The notes under the pieces: model-generated
Databases searched by the model: none
What the model was told of the DNA's origin: nothing
What the model saw: only the letters and a program-made list of their open reading frames with translations
Origin: Rubrobacter sp.
GTDB taxonomy: Bacteria > Actinomycetota > Rubrobacteria > Rubrobacterales > Rubrobacteraceae
Length of the DNA: 5,535 nucleotides
Assembly (NCBI GenBank): GCA_013815575.1
Contig: JACDFX010000161.1
Span: 1 to 5,535 of the forward strand
Reading direction: 5' to 3'
Program-made: the position numbers and the translations under genes
In this document: positions 1 through 4,452 of the stretch, piece after piece
Layout of the letters: each line of letters starts with the position of its first letter
Position numbering within the stretch: position 1 is the first letter of the stretch

Positions 1-113
1 CAGCAGGACAGGCTCAGCAAGCTGCCGGACAAGCAGCAGGACAGGCTCAGGAGACTGCGGGACAGGCCGCCCAGCAGGGACAGCAAGCTGCGGGACAGGC
101 CGCCCAGCAAGGC
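1..113 (+). repeat. 33-bp in-frame tandem repeat encoding an 11-residue Ala/Gln/Gly unit
   Basis: Units begin at 3, 36, 69 and (partial) 102. They encode AGQAQQAAGQA, AGQAQETAGQA, AQQGQQAAGQA and a decaying fourth copy. At DNA level bases 1-17 recur at 34-50, and the 22 bases at 55-76 recur exactly at 88-109, both with an offset of 33. The array continues off the left edge, so the copy number is unknown. Eleven-residue Ala-rich units suit an extended amphipathic helix like those of LEA-type proteins; this is an analogy, not a family assignment. Confidence 0.85.
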
Positions 114-263
114 GGAGGAGGCCAGCAACAGCAGCAGCCGAACGCTACGCAGGCCGCCCAGCAGAAGGCTCAGGAGATGGGTGTGGACCTCTCCCAGGTG
201 CAGGGCTCTGGAGCAGGGGGCCGCATCACCGTCAGGGACGTAATAGGCGCCGCGAACCAGTAG
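1..263 (+). CDS. 3' part of a Gln/Ala-repeat protein with a C-terminal E3-binding-type domain
   Basis: The gene enters from the left edge; the reading frame starts at base 3 and ends at TAG 261-263, leaving 86 visible residues. The first ~45 residues are Ala/Gln/Gly only and repeat every 11 residues. The last ~38 residues have the peripheral-subunit-binding (E3-binding) pattern of 2-oxoacid dehydrogenase E2 chains: a helix ending K-A-Q-E-M-G-V, then D-L-S-Q-V, then G-S-G-A-G-G-R-I and V-R-D-V. In E2 proteins this fold docks E3 or E1. No lipoyl or acyltransferase domain is visible here, so it may serve as a bare interaction tag. The protein encoded at 4453-5064 ends in the same tag (25 of 37 positions identical), so the missing N-terminus may resemble that protein's N-terminal domain; that is inference. 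The CsbD-like gene starts 38 bases downstream and may be co-transcribed. Confidence 0.85.
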   Translation, partial: AGQAQQAAGQAAGQAQETAGQAAQQGQQAAGQAAQQGGGGQQQQQPNATQAAQQKAQEMGVDLSQVQGSGAGGRITVRDVIGAANQ

Positions 264-301
264 TCGCGGGCCCTGGAGGGCCGTCGAAGGAAGGAGTAGT
301 C

Positions 302-562
302 ATGGACGACAAGGCCAAAGGCAAAGCCAAAGAAGCCTACGGCGCCTTGACCGGCGACGAGGCCAAGAAGGAGGAGGGCCGGGCGCAGCAGAGGAAGGCT
401 GCCGCCGAAGAGGAAGCGACACAGAAGGAAAAGACCAGTCAGGCGAAAGAAGAGGCCAGGCAGGCGGAGAGGAAGCGGGACCAGCAGAAGCAGAAGGACA
501 AAGGTCTGCTGGGCGGCGTCACGGACTCGTTGTCCGGGGGTGATCGGGGCTCCAGGTCCTGA
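302..562 (+). CDS. CsbD-like general stress protein
   Basis: The 86-residue product is soluble and very hydrophilic. Residues 5-29 carry the CsbD-family signature: K-G-K-A-K-E, then a short helix into L-T-G-D, then the E-G-R-A-Q-Q stretch. CsbD proteins are small, abundant stress-induced proteins (SigB-controlled in Bacillus) of unknown biochemical role. Residues 30-67 are an extra Lys/Glu/Gln helix and residues 68-86 a Gly/Ser-rich tail, so this member is somewhat longer than the usual ~60-70 residues. The start is supported by AAGGAG at 291-296, five bases before ATG. There is no separate promoter in the 38-base gap after the previous gene, so read-through from it is likely. The nested hairpin at 582-650 closes the unit. 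Confidence 0.85.
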   Translation: MDDKAKGKAKEAYGALTGDEAKKEEGRAQQRKAAAEEEATQKEKTSQAKEEARQAERKRDQQKQKDKGLLGGVTDSLSGGDRGSRS

Positions 563-581
563 GAGCGAGGACGCTTTGCAA

Positions 582-650
582 GAAGAGCCGGGTCAGAGAT
601 GCATCTCCGACGTTTGCTGGAGATGCATCCCACGCCCGGCTCTTCGTTTT
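582..650 (+). terminator. Nested two-stem hairpin with short T run, probable intrinsic terminator
   Basis: The outer stem GAAGAGCCGGG (582-592) pairs perfectly with CCCGGCTCTTC (635-645). After a symmetric 5/5 internal loop, the inner stem GATGCATCTCC (598-608) pairs perfectly with GGAGATGCATC (619-629) around a 10-base loop. GTTTT follows at 646-650. It lies 20 bases after the csbD-like stop and before the next gene, where a terminator would sit. The two 11-bp arms and the ATGCAT palindrome make it larger than needed, so a protein-binding or RNA-processing role is also possible. Confidence 0.7.
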
Positions 651-689
651 CTGACTACATTGACATTACTGCGGAGGAGTTGAAAGCGT

Positions 690-1061
690 ATGGGTAGACG
701 GAGGAGACGGAGGGGACCGGGGTCTGGCAGGGGAAGGGGCGCGAGCCGCCGTGGTGGTTCGGGGCGCAGAATCCTCATAACCTCAGTAAGTCCTTCTGGA
801 GACGTCAATAGCGCCAGCCCCACCATCCGGGCTACCGTGGAGGACAGGGACGGCAACCTCCTGTCCAGGCACGATATAGACGTGTACCTCGACGGGGAGG
901 ACAAGAGGTTCACCTATAGGCGGGCCACCGGCGACCTGAAATGCCCCACCGGGAAGCTCTCCTCCGGTACCCACACGGTCGAGATAGAGGCCTACGTCGA
1001 AACCGATGACGGAGGGAGCAGGACGGGCAGGAATAAATGGACCTTCAACGTAAAGAAGTAA
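690..1061 (+). CDS. Small Ig-like domain protein with Arg-rich N-terminal tail (paralogue 1)
   Basis: The product has 123 residues. Residues 1-27 contain 12 arginines and RG/RGG-type runs, with no hydrophobic core that could make a Sec or Tat signal. Residues 28-123 look like one beta-sandwich: I-T-S-V-S-P-S-G near the first strand, SPTIRATVED, then D-V-Y-L-D-G, SSGTH followed by T-V-E-I-E, and a closing W-T-F-N-V strand. This is the strand and turn pattern of bacterial Ig-like domains, which are usually extracellular. The next gene encodes a clear paralogue. The start is ATG 690, because the alternative TTG at 680 reads into a stop at once; GGAGGAG at 673-679 is 10 bases upstream, slightly far. 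The function is unknown; the tail suggests nucleic-acid or polyanion binding, which is inference. Confidence 0.8.
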   Translation: MGRRRRRRGPGSGRGRGASRRGGSGRRILITSVSPSGDVNSASPTIRATVEDRDGNLLSRHDIDVYLDGEDKRFTYRRATGDLKCPTGKLSSGTHTVEIEAYVETDDGGSRTGRNKWTFNVKK

Positions 1062-1079
1062 GGGGCAGATAAGGTAGAC

Positions 1080-1107
1080 GGTTTCGGGTACGAGCCACGC
1101 CGGGTAT
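1080..1107 (+). promoter_or_regulatory. Possible SigF/SigB-type promoter inside the first intergenic element
   Basis: GGTTT at 1080-1084 is followed after 17 bases by GGGTAT at 1102-1107. This matches the GGTTT-N16-17-GGGTA(T/C) pattern described for actinobacterial SigF/SigB-family sigma factors. It would give a leader of about 90 bases for the gene at 1203. Against it, the second copy of the element keeps GGGTAT (3155-3160) but has no GGTTT at the matching place, and GGGTAT lies in the conserved loop of a hairpin that may have another reason to be conserved. Confidence 0.35.
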
Positions 1108-1147
1108 CTGATTCGCATTCGTGGCTTCTATTCCCGCGGCGAGAAAG
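1084..1147 (+). repeat. Intergenic structured element, copy 1
   Basis: These 64 bases align without gaps to 3137-3200, with 51 identical. The core is a stem AGCCACG (1093-1099) with CGTGGCT (1120-1126) enclosing the 20-base loop CCGGGTATCTGATTCGCATT. In copy 2 the A-T pair 1097-1122 becomes G-C and the neighbouring pair 1098-1121 changes on both sides; only one loop base differs. The element starts 22 bases after the stop of the first Ig-like gene and ends 55 bases before the second. It could be a cis-acting RNA leader, a DNA site for a protein such as the nearby RHH factor, or a dispersed intergenic repeat. I recognise no known riboswitch family. Confidence 0.75.
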
Positions 1148-1202
1148 CTATGCGGTCTTGGAGGTAGCCGTATCGTCAGGGACGCCATGAGGAGGGGATC
1201 GC

Positions 1203-1634
1203 GTGGCTAGAAGACGGAGGAAGAACAGCCGAAGTTCGCGTCGGTCCTCACGGTCCTCGGTCAGGGTCGTCAGGGTCACGAGGACGAAAGGCTCCGGCGC
1301 CGATCAGACCACAAGCTATCGCACGGGAGGCCTCTCCATAACCGGCGTGGGCCCCACTGGTAAAGTTGCCAACTCCCGTCCCACAATCCGGGCGACGGTG
1401 AGAGACGAAGGGACCAACCTGTCCAAAAGGGACATAAAACTGTACCTTGACGGGGCAGAGAAGACCAGGTTCCATTACGACCGGGCCAGCGGTCGTCTGA
1501 GCTACCACGTCGGCGGCGCGCTCTCTTCCGGCACCCACCGGGTAGAGATAGAGGCCGAAGCCGAGTCCGGGGATAGTCAGGGACAATTCAATAGTACGGC
1601 CAGAAAGGGATGGACCTTTACGGTGGCGCGTTGA
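1203..1634 (+). CDS. Small Ig-like domain protein with Arg/Ser-rich N-terminal tail (paralogue 2)
   Basis: The product has 143 residues. Residues 1-30 hold 11 Arg and 2 Lys mixed with Ser, and residues 31-42 form a polar linker. Residues 43-143 repeat the Ig-like pattern of the gene at 690: I-T-G-V-G-P-T-G, R-P-T-I-R-A-T-V, D-I-K-L-Y-L-D-G, L-S-S-G-T-H followed by V-E-I-E-A, and a closing G-W-T-F-T-V strand. No signal peptide, membrane segment or cell-wall anchor is visible. The GTG start is fixed by GGAGGGG at 1191-1197, about six bases upstream. The structured element at 1084-1147 lies in its probable leader. The gene arose by duplication of its neighbour or the reverse; the N-terminal tails differ in sequence but keep the basic charge, which suggests the charge is selected. 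The role is unknown. Confidence 0.82.
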   Translation: MARRRRKNSRSSRRSSRSSVRVVRVTRTKGSGADQTTSYRTGGLSITGVGPTGKVANSRPTIRATVRDEGTNLSKRDIKLYLDGAEKTRFHYDRASGRLSYHVGGALSSGTHRVEIEAEAESGDSQGQFNSTARKGWTFTVAR

Positions 1635-1678
1635 GAGCCTGGAAAACAGGTCTGCGCGATCACGGGAAGCCGGGCGTG

Positions 1679-1696
1679 GCCCGAGACAAGTCGGGC
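1679..1696 (+). other. Short inverted repeat before parA
   Basis: GCCCGA (1679-1684) and TCGGGC (1691-1696) form a 6-bp stem around GACAAG, 11 bases before the parA start. There is no T run, so it is a poor terminator. It could be an operator for autoregulation by the RHH partner, as many partition operons are self-repressed; this is inference and the stem may be chance in GC-rich DNA. Confidence 0.25.
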
Positions 1697-1707
1697 GTAT
1701 ATGCGGG

Positions 1708-2454
1708 GTGCGATTGAGAAAGGTAGCTTTCACCAACGCGAAGGGCGGGGTCGCGAAGACTACGACCTGCGTGAACGTGGGCGCGGCGCTGGCGCTGGCG
1801 GGTTACCGGACCCTCCTCGTGGATTGCGACACACAGGGGCAGGTGACCAAGAGCTTGGGCGTTCAGGCGGGGGAAGGGTTGGCCGAGCTCGTGCAGGGCG
1901 ACGCAGGTCTCGAGGACGTGCAGATAGAAGCTCGCGAGAACCTGTTCGTGATCGCCGGCGGAGGGTCACTCTCCGGGGTGAAGCGCATGATCTCCCGGAG
2001 AGATATGCGCTCCGAGTTGGTACTGAGCGAAGCCCTCGAAAACCTCCGGGGCTACGACTTCGTGCTGCTGGACGCGGCGCCTTCGTGGGACGTCCTCAAC
2101 GTCAACAGCCTCTTCTACGTCGACGAGATCCTGATCCCGGTCTCCATGGAGGTGCTGGCGCTGCAAGGGATAGGCGACTTCCTGGGCCGCGTGAAAGAGG
2201 TGCAACGCTACCGGGATGGTCTGCTCATACGGGGCATAATCCCCACCTTCTACGACGGTCGGGTGAAGAAAAGCGCGGAGATCCTGGACCAGTTAGAGCG
2301 ACACTTCCCCGATAACGTCTGGCCGGCCGTGCGTTACAACTCGAAGCTCTCGGAGGCGCCGGGCTTCGGCCAACACATCTTCGAGTACGCGAAAAGGAGC
2401 CACGGGGCCGTCGATTACGACCGCCTGGCAAAGCGGCTCGCCGAAGGGGGATAA
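1708..2454 (+). CDS. parA: ParA/Soj-family Walker-type ATPase
   Basis: This 248-residue protein has the full ParA architecture. The deviant Walker A motif KGGVAKTT is at residues 12-19, with the signature Lys (K12) and the catalytic-site Lys (K17). The Walker A' region VDCDTQG is at 38-44, where Thr replaces the common Pro. Walker B FVLLDAAPS is at 118-126. The C-terminal pattern I-P-T-F-Y-D-G-R, LSEAPGFGQHIFEY and S-H-G-A-V-D-Y is typical. ParA dimers bind DNA non-specifically with ATP and move plasmids, chromosomes or protein cargo when a partner stimulates hydrolysis. The length matches stand-alone ParA without an N-terminal operator-binding domain. The start may be GTG 1708 or TTG 1714; the only SD-like bases are GGGG at 1705-1708, which favour TTG if they are used. 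The RHH gene follows after 8 bases. Confidence 0.95.
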   Translation: MRLRKVAFTNAKGGVAKTTTCVNVGAALALAGYRTLLVDCDTQGQVTKSLGVQAGEGLAELVQGDAGLEDVQIEARENLFVIAGGGSLSGVKRMISRRDMRSELVLSEALENLRGYDFVLLDAAPSWDVLNVNSLFYVDEILIPVSMEVLALQGIGDFLGRVKEVQRYRDGLLIRGIIPTFYDGRVKKSAEILDQLERHFPDNVWPAVRYNSKLSEAPGFGQHIFEYAKRSHGAVDYDRLAKRLAEGG

Positions 2455-2462
2455 GCGAAAGC

Positions 2463-3083
2463 ATGGGCAAGAGAAGAAGCGTGCCGGAAGACCTCATGGG
2501 AACCATCTTGAGCAAGAGTTCCGAAGCTGCCGACGAGAAACAAACGCTTTCGGAGTCTCGCGGGTCGCCAGGCGCCGTCGTTTCCTGGGACGAGAGGCCG
2601 GAGCGGGTGGGCATCACCTTCAACCTCTCCAAACAGCTCGGCGCCGAACTGGAGAGGCTCCGGTCGGAGCTTCGGATGGAGGAGGATGTTCGCCCTTCCA
2701 GGTCCGAGATCGCCGAGGCGGCGCTTCGGATCGCCGTGGAGGATGCGAGAGAAAGGGGCGAAGAGAGCGAACTGTCCCGAAGGCTGGGCGAGCGTCGCGT
2801 GGCCCGGATCCTGGACGCCGCCGGCGGGACGGCCCGGCGCAGCGTGGACGAATCCGGCTGGATCTTCGAGACCACCCACGACGAGAACGGGGAGGTCTTA
2901 GACGAGGACGTTGTCGGCACCGTCGCCGACCTCCCGGTGATGGATGAGTACGTGGACGAGCAAGGGCGGCTGGTGAGCGTGGCCAAGGACGAGCTAGGGA
3001 ACGTCTTCGAGCAGATCATGGACGAGGAGTTCAACACGCTCGGGACGAGGCTCCTTGAAACCCGGGATCAAGACGCCCGGTGA
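2463..3083 (+). CDS. Ribbon-helix-helix DNA-binding protein, probable ParA partner
   Basis: The product has 206 residues and no similarity to canonical ParB motifs that I can see. Residues 1-45 are polar and probably disordered; in ParA partners such a tail often carries the ATPase-stimulating basic segment, here K-R-R near the start. Residues 49-96 fit a ribbon-helix-helix fold: strand VGITFNL, helix through L-E-R-L-R-S-E-L, then R-P-S-R-S-E-I-A-E-A-A-L as the second helix start. Residues 129-184 are acidic and hold two copies of a D-E-x-G...D-E-x-G-x-V unit. RHH proteins (ParG, omega) act with small ParA proteins as centromere binders and operon repressors, so this role is likely but unproven. 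It is translated 8 bases after parA, with only a distant AAGGGGG as SD, consistent with translational coupling. Confidence 0.8.
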   Translation: MGKRRSVPEDLMGTILSKSSEAADEKQTLSESRGSPGAVVSWDERPERVGITFNLSKQLGAELERLRSELRMEEDVRPSRSEIAEAALRIAVEDARERGEESELSRRLGERRVARILDAAGGTARRSVDESGWIFETTHDENGEVLDEDVVGTVADLPVMDEYVDEQGRLVSVAKDELGNVFEQIMDEEFNTLGTRLLETRDQDAR

Positions 3084-3136
3084 AGTCGAGTAAAGACCTG
3101 CTCGTTTGCCCGCCCTCAGGCAGGGTGTAGGCCCGC

Positions 3137-3200
3137 TCGGGCGCGAGCCGTGCCGGGTATCTGGTTCGCATTCTCGGCTTCCTTTCGCTCGTCGAGAGAG
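3137..3200 (+). repeat. Intergenic structured element, copy 2
   Basis: This is the partner of 1084-1147 (offset 2053, 51 of 64 identical, no gaps). The stem is AGCCG-T-G (3146-3152) with C-T-CGGCT (3173-3179): pair five is a compensated G-C and pair six a T-T mismatch. The loop differs from copy 1 at one base only (3164). It begins 53 bases after the stop of the RHH gene and ends 41 bases before the next start. The final segment CGAGAGAG runs directly into a candidate -10 box at 3208. The two copies bracket the second Ig-like gene and the parA/RHH operon. Confidence 0.75.
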
Positions 3201-3213
3201 GCCAGGCTATACT
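3184..3213 (+). promoter_or_regulatory. Candidate sigma-70-type promoter for the gene at 3242
   Basis: TATACT at 3208-3213 is a good -10 (5 of 6). The best -35 is the weak TTCGCT at 3184-3189 with an 18-base spacer. Transcription would start near 3220, leaving a leader of about 20 bases that contains the SD at 3229-3237. The -35 lies in the tail of the repeated element, which may therefore help control this gene. Confidence 0.4.
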
Positions 3214-3241
3214 TTCGTGATGGTTTCTGGAGAGGAGCAAA

Positions 3242-3547
3242 GTGGCCGGCGACACGAACGGCGATAAGACCAGGGTACGTGAGTTCAAGGAACAGCTCGT
3301 CAAGGCGGCCCGGATGTACGCCATGTCCCAAAAGGCTGGCGTCCCGGAGCCGATGGACGTGACCGGCCTGGCGGTCGCCGCCTTCGAGGACATGCAGCTC
3401 AGGGAGGCAATGCTTTTCGTCAGAACAAACGAGCAGAACATAAAGGACCTCGCCTGGGCGTTCGGTAACTCCAACTCCGCCCAGGAGTTCGAGCAGAGAA
3501 TCAAGGAGATAAAGATCCCGCCGGACCGCCGCGAACCGCGCCGATAG
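3242..3547 (+). CDS. Small mainly helical protein of unknown function
   Basis: I do not recognise the family of this 101-residue protein. It is soluble, with no signal peptide or membrane segment. Predicted helices by eye cover about residues 8-31 (K-E-Q-L-V-K-A-A-R-M-Y), 38-60 (T-G-L-A-V-A-A-F-E-D-M), 62-75 and 79-91, with a Pro/Arg-rich charged end. The mix of Met, Ala and Phe in the middle helices suggests a compact bundle. The GTG start is supported by GGAGAGGAG at 3229-3237, four bases upstream, and by a candidate -10 at 3208. It sits between the repeated element and a weak hairpin at 3609 and so looks like a single-gene unit. A link to the parA operon is only positional. Confidence 0.72.
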   Translation: MAGDTNGDKTRVREFKEQLVKAARMYAMSQKAGVPEPMDVTGLAVAAFEDMQLREAMLFVRTNEQNIKDLAWAFGNSNSAQEFEQRIKEIKIPPDRREPRR

Positions 3548-3608
3548 GCTCCGACACTCGGCGAAAGCAAGGTTCCAGAGGTCCCTGTAGCGGGTTCCGC
3601 GAGCCGCA

Positions 3609-3639
3609 TTTGGAAGGGGTGGCACCCCGATTCCCCAAA
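3609..3639 (+). other. Bulged inverted repeat, possible weak terminator
   Basis: TTTGG (3609-3613) pairs with CCAAA (3635-3639). AA pairs with TT inside, and GGGGT (3616-3620) pairs with ACCCC (3624-3628) around a GGC loop. Two 2-base bulges interrupt the 12 bp. No T run follows, so it would be a poor intrinsic terminator. It separates the gene ending at 3547 from the promoter at 3665. The rest of the 170-base gap holds nothing else I can name. Confidence 0.35.
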
Positions 3640-3664
3640 GTGTTGTGGTCGCGGAAGAAACGGG

Positions 3665-3694
3665 TTTACGGTGCGGCCTTTGCCCACTTAGAAT
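3665..3694 (+). promoter_or_regulatory. Sigma-70-type promoter for the HPD-motif gene
   Basis: TTTACG (3665-3670, 4 of 6) and TAGAAT (3689-3694, 5 of 6) are separated by 18 bases. Transcription would start near 3701, leaving a 17-base leader with GGAGG at 3708-3712. This placement decides the start of the following gene at ATG 3718, because the upstream in-frame ATG at 3610 would lie before the promoter. Confidence 0.6.
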
Positions 3695-3717
3695 GCTCGA
3701 AAAGCCCGGAGGTACGC

Positions 3718-3975
3718 ATGTCCGAAGGATTCTCCCGAGGGGAAAGGTATTTGCAAGACAGCCGAACGTGGCGGCTGCTCCTGGCCCGGCTGCACCCGGA
3801 CGCCGGCGGGGACCACGAGCTTTTCCTGTTCGCCTGCGCCCTGATGGACAGCGTGTGCGAGAAGCGCCGCGCCAGACCCGGTTCGGACCACGCCTTCTCC
3901 CGGTGGCGGGGCGGCATGGATTCTTGGGCGTCGCGCAACCGGGAGGGGTTGCGGAGGCCCCACCGCGGCCGGTAG
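3718..3975 (+). CDS. Small HPD-motif protein resembling a cut-down J-domain
   Basis: The 85-residue product has W-R-L-L-L-A-R-L followed by HPDAGGD at residues 26-32 and then a helix E-L-F-L-F-A-C-A-L. In DnaJ-type domains the helix II to loop to helix III segment reads L-x-x-x-x-HPD-x-x-x-x-x, with HPD triggering the DnaK ATPase. Here helix I is almost absent (about residues 8-20) and the helix III residues are more hydrophobic than usual. The C-terminus is Arg-rich. It may be a J-like co-chaperone or a fold that has kept HPD by descent; the Gly-Gly after HPD is common in small phage and actinobacterial J-like proteins, from memory. The start rests on GGAGG five bases upstream and on the promoter at 3665; the ORF extends in frame to 3610 but without a good SD. 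Confidence 0.7.
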   Translation: MSEGFSRGERYLQDSRTWRLLLARLHPDAGGDHELFLFACALMDSVCEKRRARPGSDHAFSRWRGGMDSWASRNREGLRRPHRGR

Positions 3976-4018
3976 GCCTGGATTACGGTTCTGAAGAGAA
4001 GCCCACTAAGGCGAGCGG

Positions 4019-4249
4019 CTACTGGGATTGCTGTTGCTGAGACTGCTGCATGGTCTGGATCACCTGCCATACCAAGTCCCCGGCCTCCCGCTGCATCTTG
4101 ATCGCCTCGGTCTGCCCCGGGTTCTGAAGCTCCAGCATGTTCTGCACCTTGCGAATGTCCGTCAGAGCTTTTCCCATGAGCTGCACCGGACTCGGCTGCT
4201 GCTGTTGCTGCTGTTGCCCGCCCTGTTGTTGCTGACCGCCCTCTGCCAC
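4019..4249 (-). CDS. Small Gln-rich protein on the reverse strand
   Basis: Read leftwards from GTG 4249, the product has 76 residues, of which 25 are Gln. Residues 1-20 are low complexity (Q4, GG, Q7). Residues 21-67 are an ordered-looking amphipathic segment, V-Q-L-M-G-K-A-L through V-W-Q-V-I-Q-T-M, and the end is again Gln-rich. The frame is open further upstream to TTG 4330, but GTG 4249 has AGGAG on the reverse strand ending five bases before it, while TTG 4330 has no close SD, so I prefer the shorter form. It is the only leftward gene and converges on the HPD-motif gene with a 43-base gap. The function is unknown. A Gln-rich, partly disordered small protein near a ParA recalls McdB-like adaptors in composition only. 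Confidence 0.65.
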   Translation of the reverse strand: MAEGGQQQQGGQQQQQQQPSPVQLMGKALTDIRKVQNMLELQNPGQTEAIKMQREAGDLVWQVIQTMQQSQQQQSQ

Positions 4250-4274
4250 GGGGTCTCCTCTCCCTCTGATCTCC

Positions 4275-4299
4275 GGACGCGGTTCGTCCGTCCGCGTCC
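4275..4299. repeat. 8-bp inverted repeat upstream of the Gln-rich gene
   Basis: GGACGCGG (4275-4282) and CCGCGTCC (4292-4299) pair perfectly around a 9-base loop. It lies about 25 bases upstream of GTG 4249, just before the SD on the reverse strand. This suits an operator or a leader hairpin for the Gln-rich gene if transcription starts further upstream. I found no convincing promoter in the 203-base divergent gap (4250-4452) on either strand. Confidence 0.4.
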
Positions 4300-4452
4300 T
4301 CTCCGACTTGGTACGTTTTCTACCCGCCAAGGACCGAAGTTAGACTCCGGAGGGCCAAAGGCCAGACCAGGGGACGGCGTTTATGCCCCGGATGGCGGGG
4401 GCACTAAGTCTAAAAGACGACGGCGAGGTGCATTCTCTTATGGGAAACCGGC

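Noticed and set aside
660..665. Perfect TTGACA -35 hexamer before the gene at 690
   Set aside because: No -10-like sequence exists 16-18 bases downstream, and the SD and start codon occupy that space.
783..1118. Reverse-strand frame starting MRIRYPA, echoed by MRTRYPA in a reverse frame near 3170
   Set aside because: The similarity comes from the repeated intergenic element read backwards. The differences compensate in the stem rather than preserving codons, and the frame mostly overlaps a well-supported forward gene.
1187..1210. Seven-codon upstream frame overlapping the start of the gene at 1203
   Set aside because: Its ATG has no SD of its own and it ends at a chance stop just inside the gene; nothing suggests a leader peptide.
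1698..1703. TATATG as a -10 for a leaderless parA transcript
   Set aside because: No -35-like hexamer lies at the right distance (CGTGGC), so the support is too weak.
1701..2315. Forward frame starting at ATG 1701
   Set aside because: The product is an Arg/Gly-rich shadow of parA in another frame; the parA frame has all its motifs.
2225..3037. Long Ser-rich reverse frame (270 codons)
   Set aside because: It lies antisense to parA and the RHH gene, both with clear family features; its Ser/Arg bias is typical of a shadow in GC-rich DNA.
3161..3181. T-arm-like GGTTCGCATTC suggesting a tRNA or attachment site
   Set aside because: The invariant A after TTCG is missing, no acceptor or anticodon arm can be drawn, and copy 1 reads GATTCG at the same place.
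3031..3687. Long reverse frame across the gap and the gene at 3242
   Set aside because: It runs through the repeated element and the forward promoters, has no family pattern, and the forward gene has a better SD and promoter.
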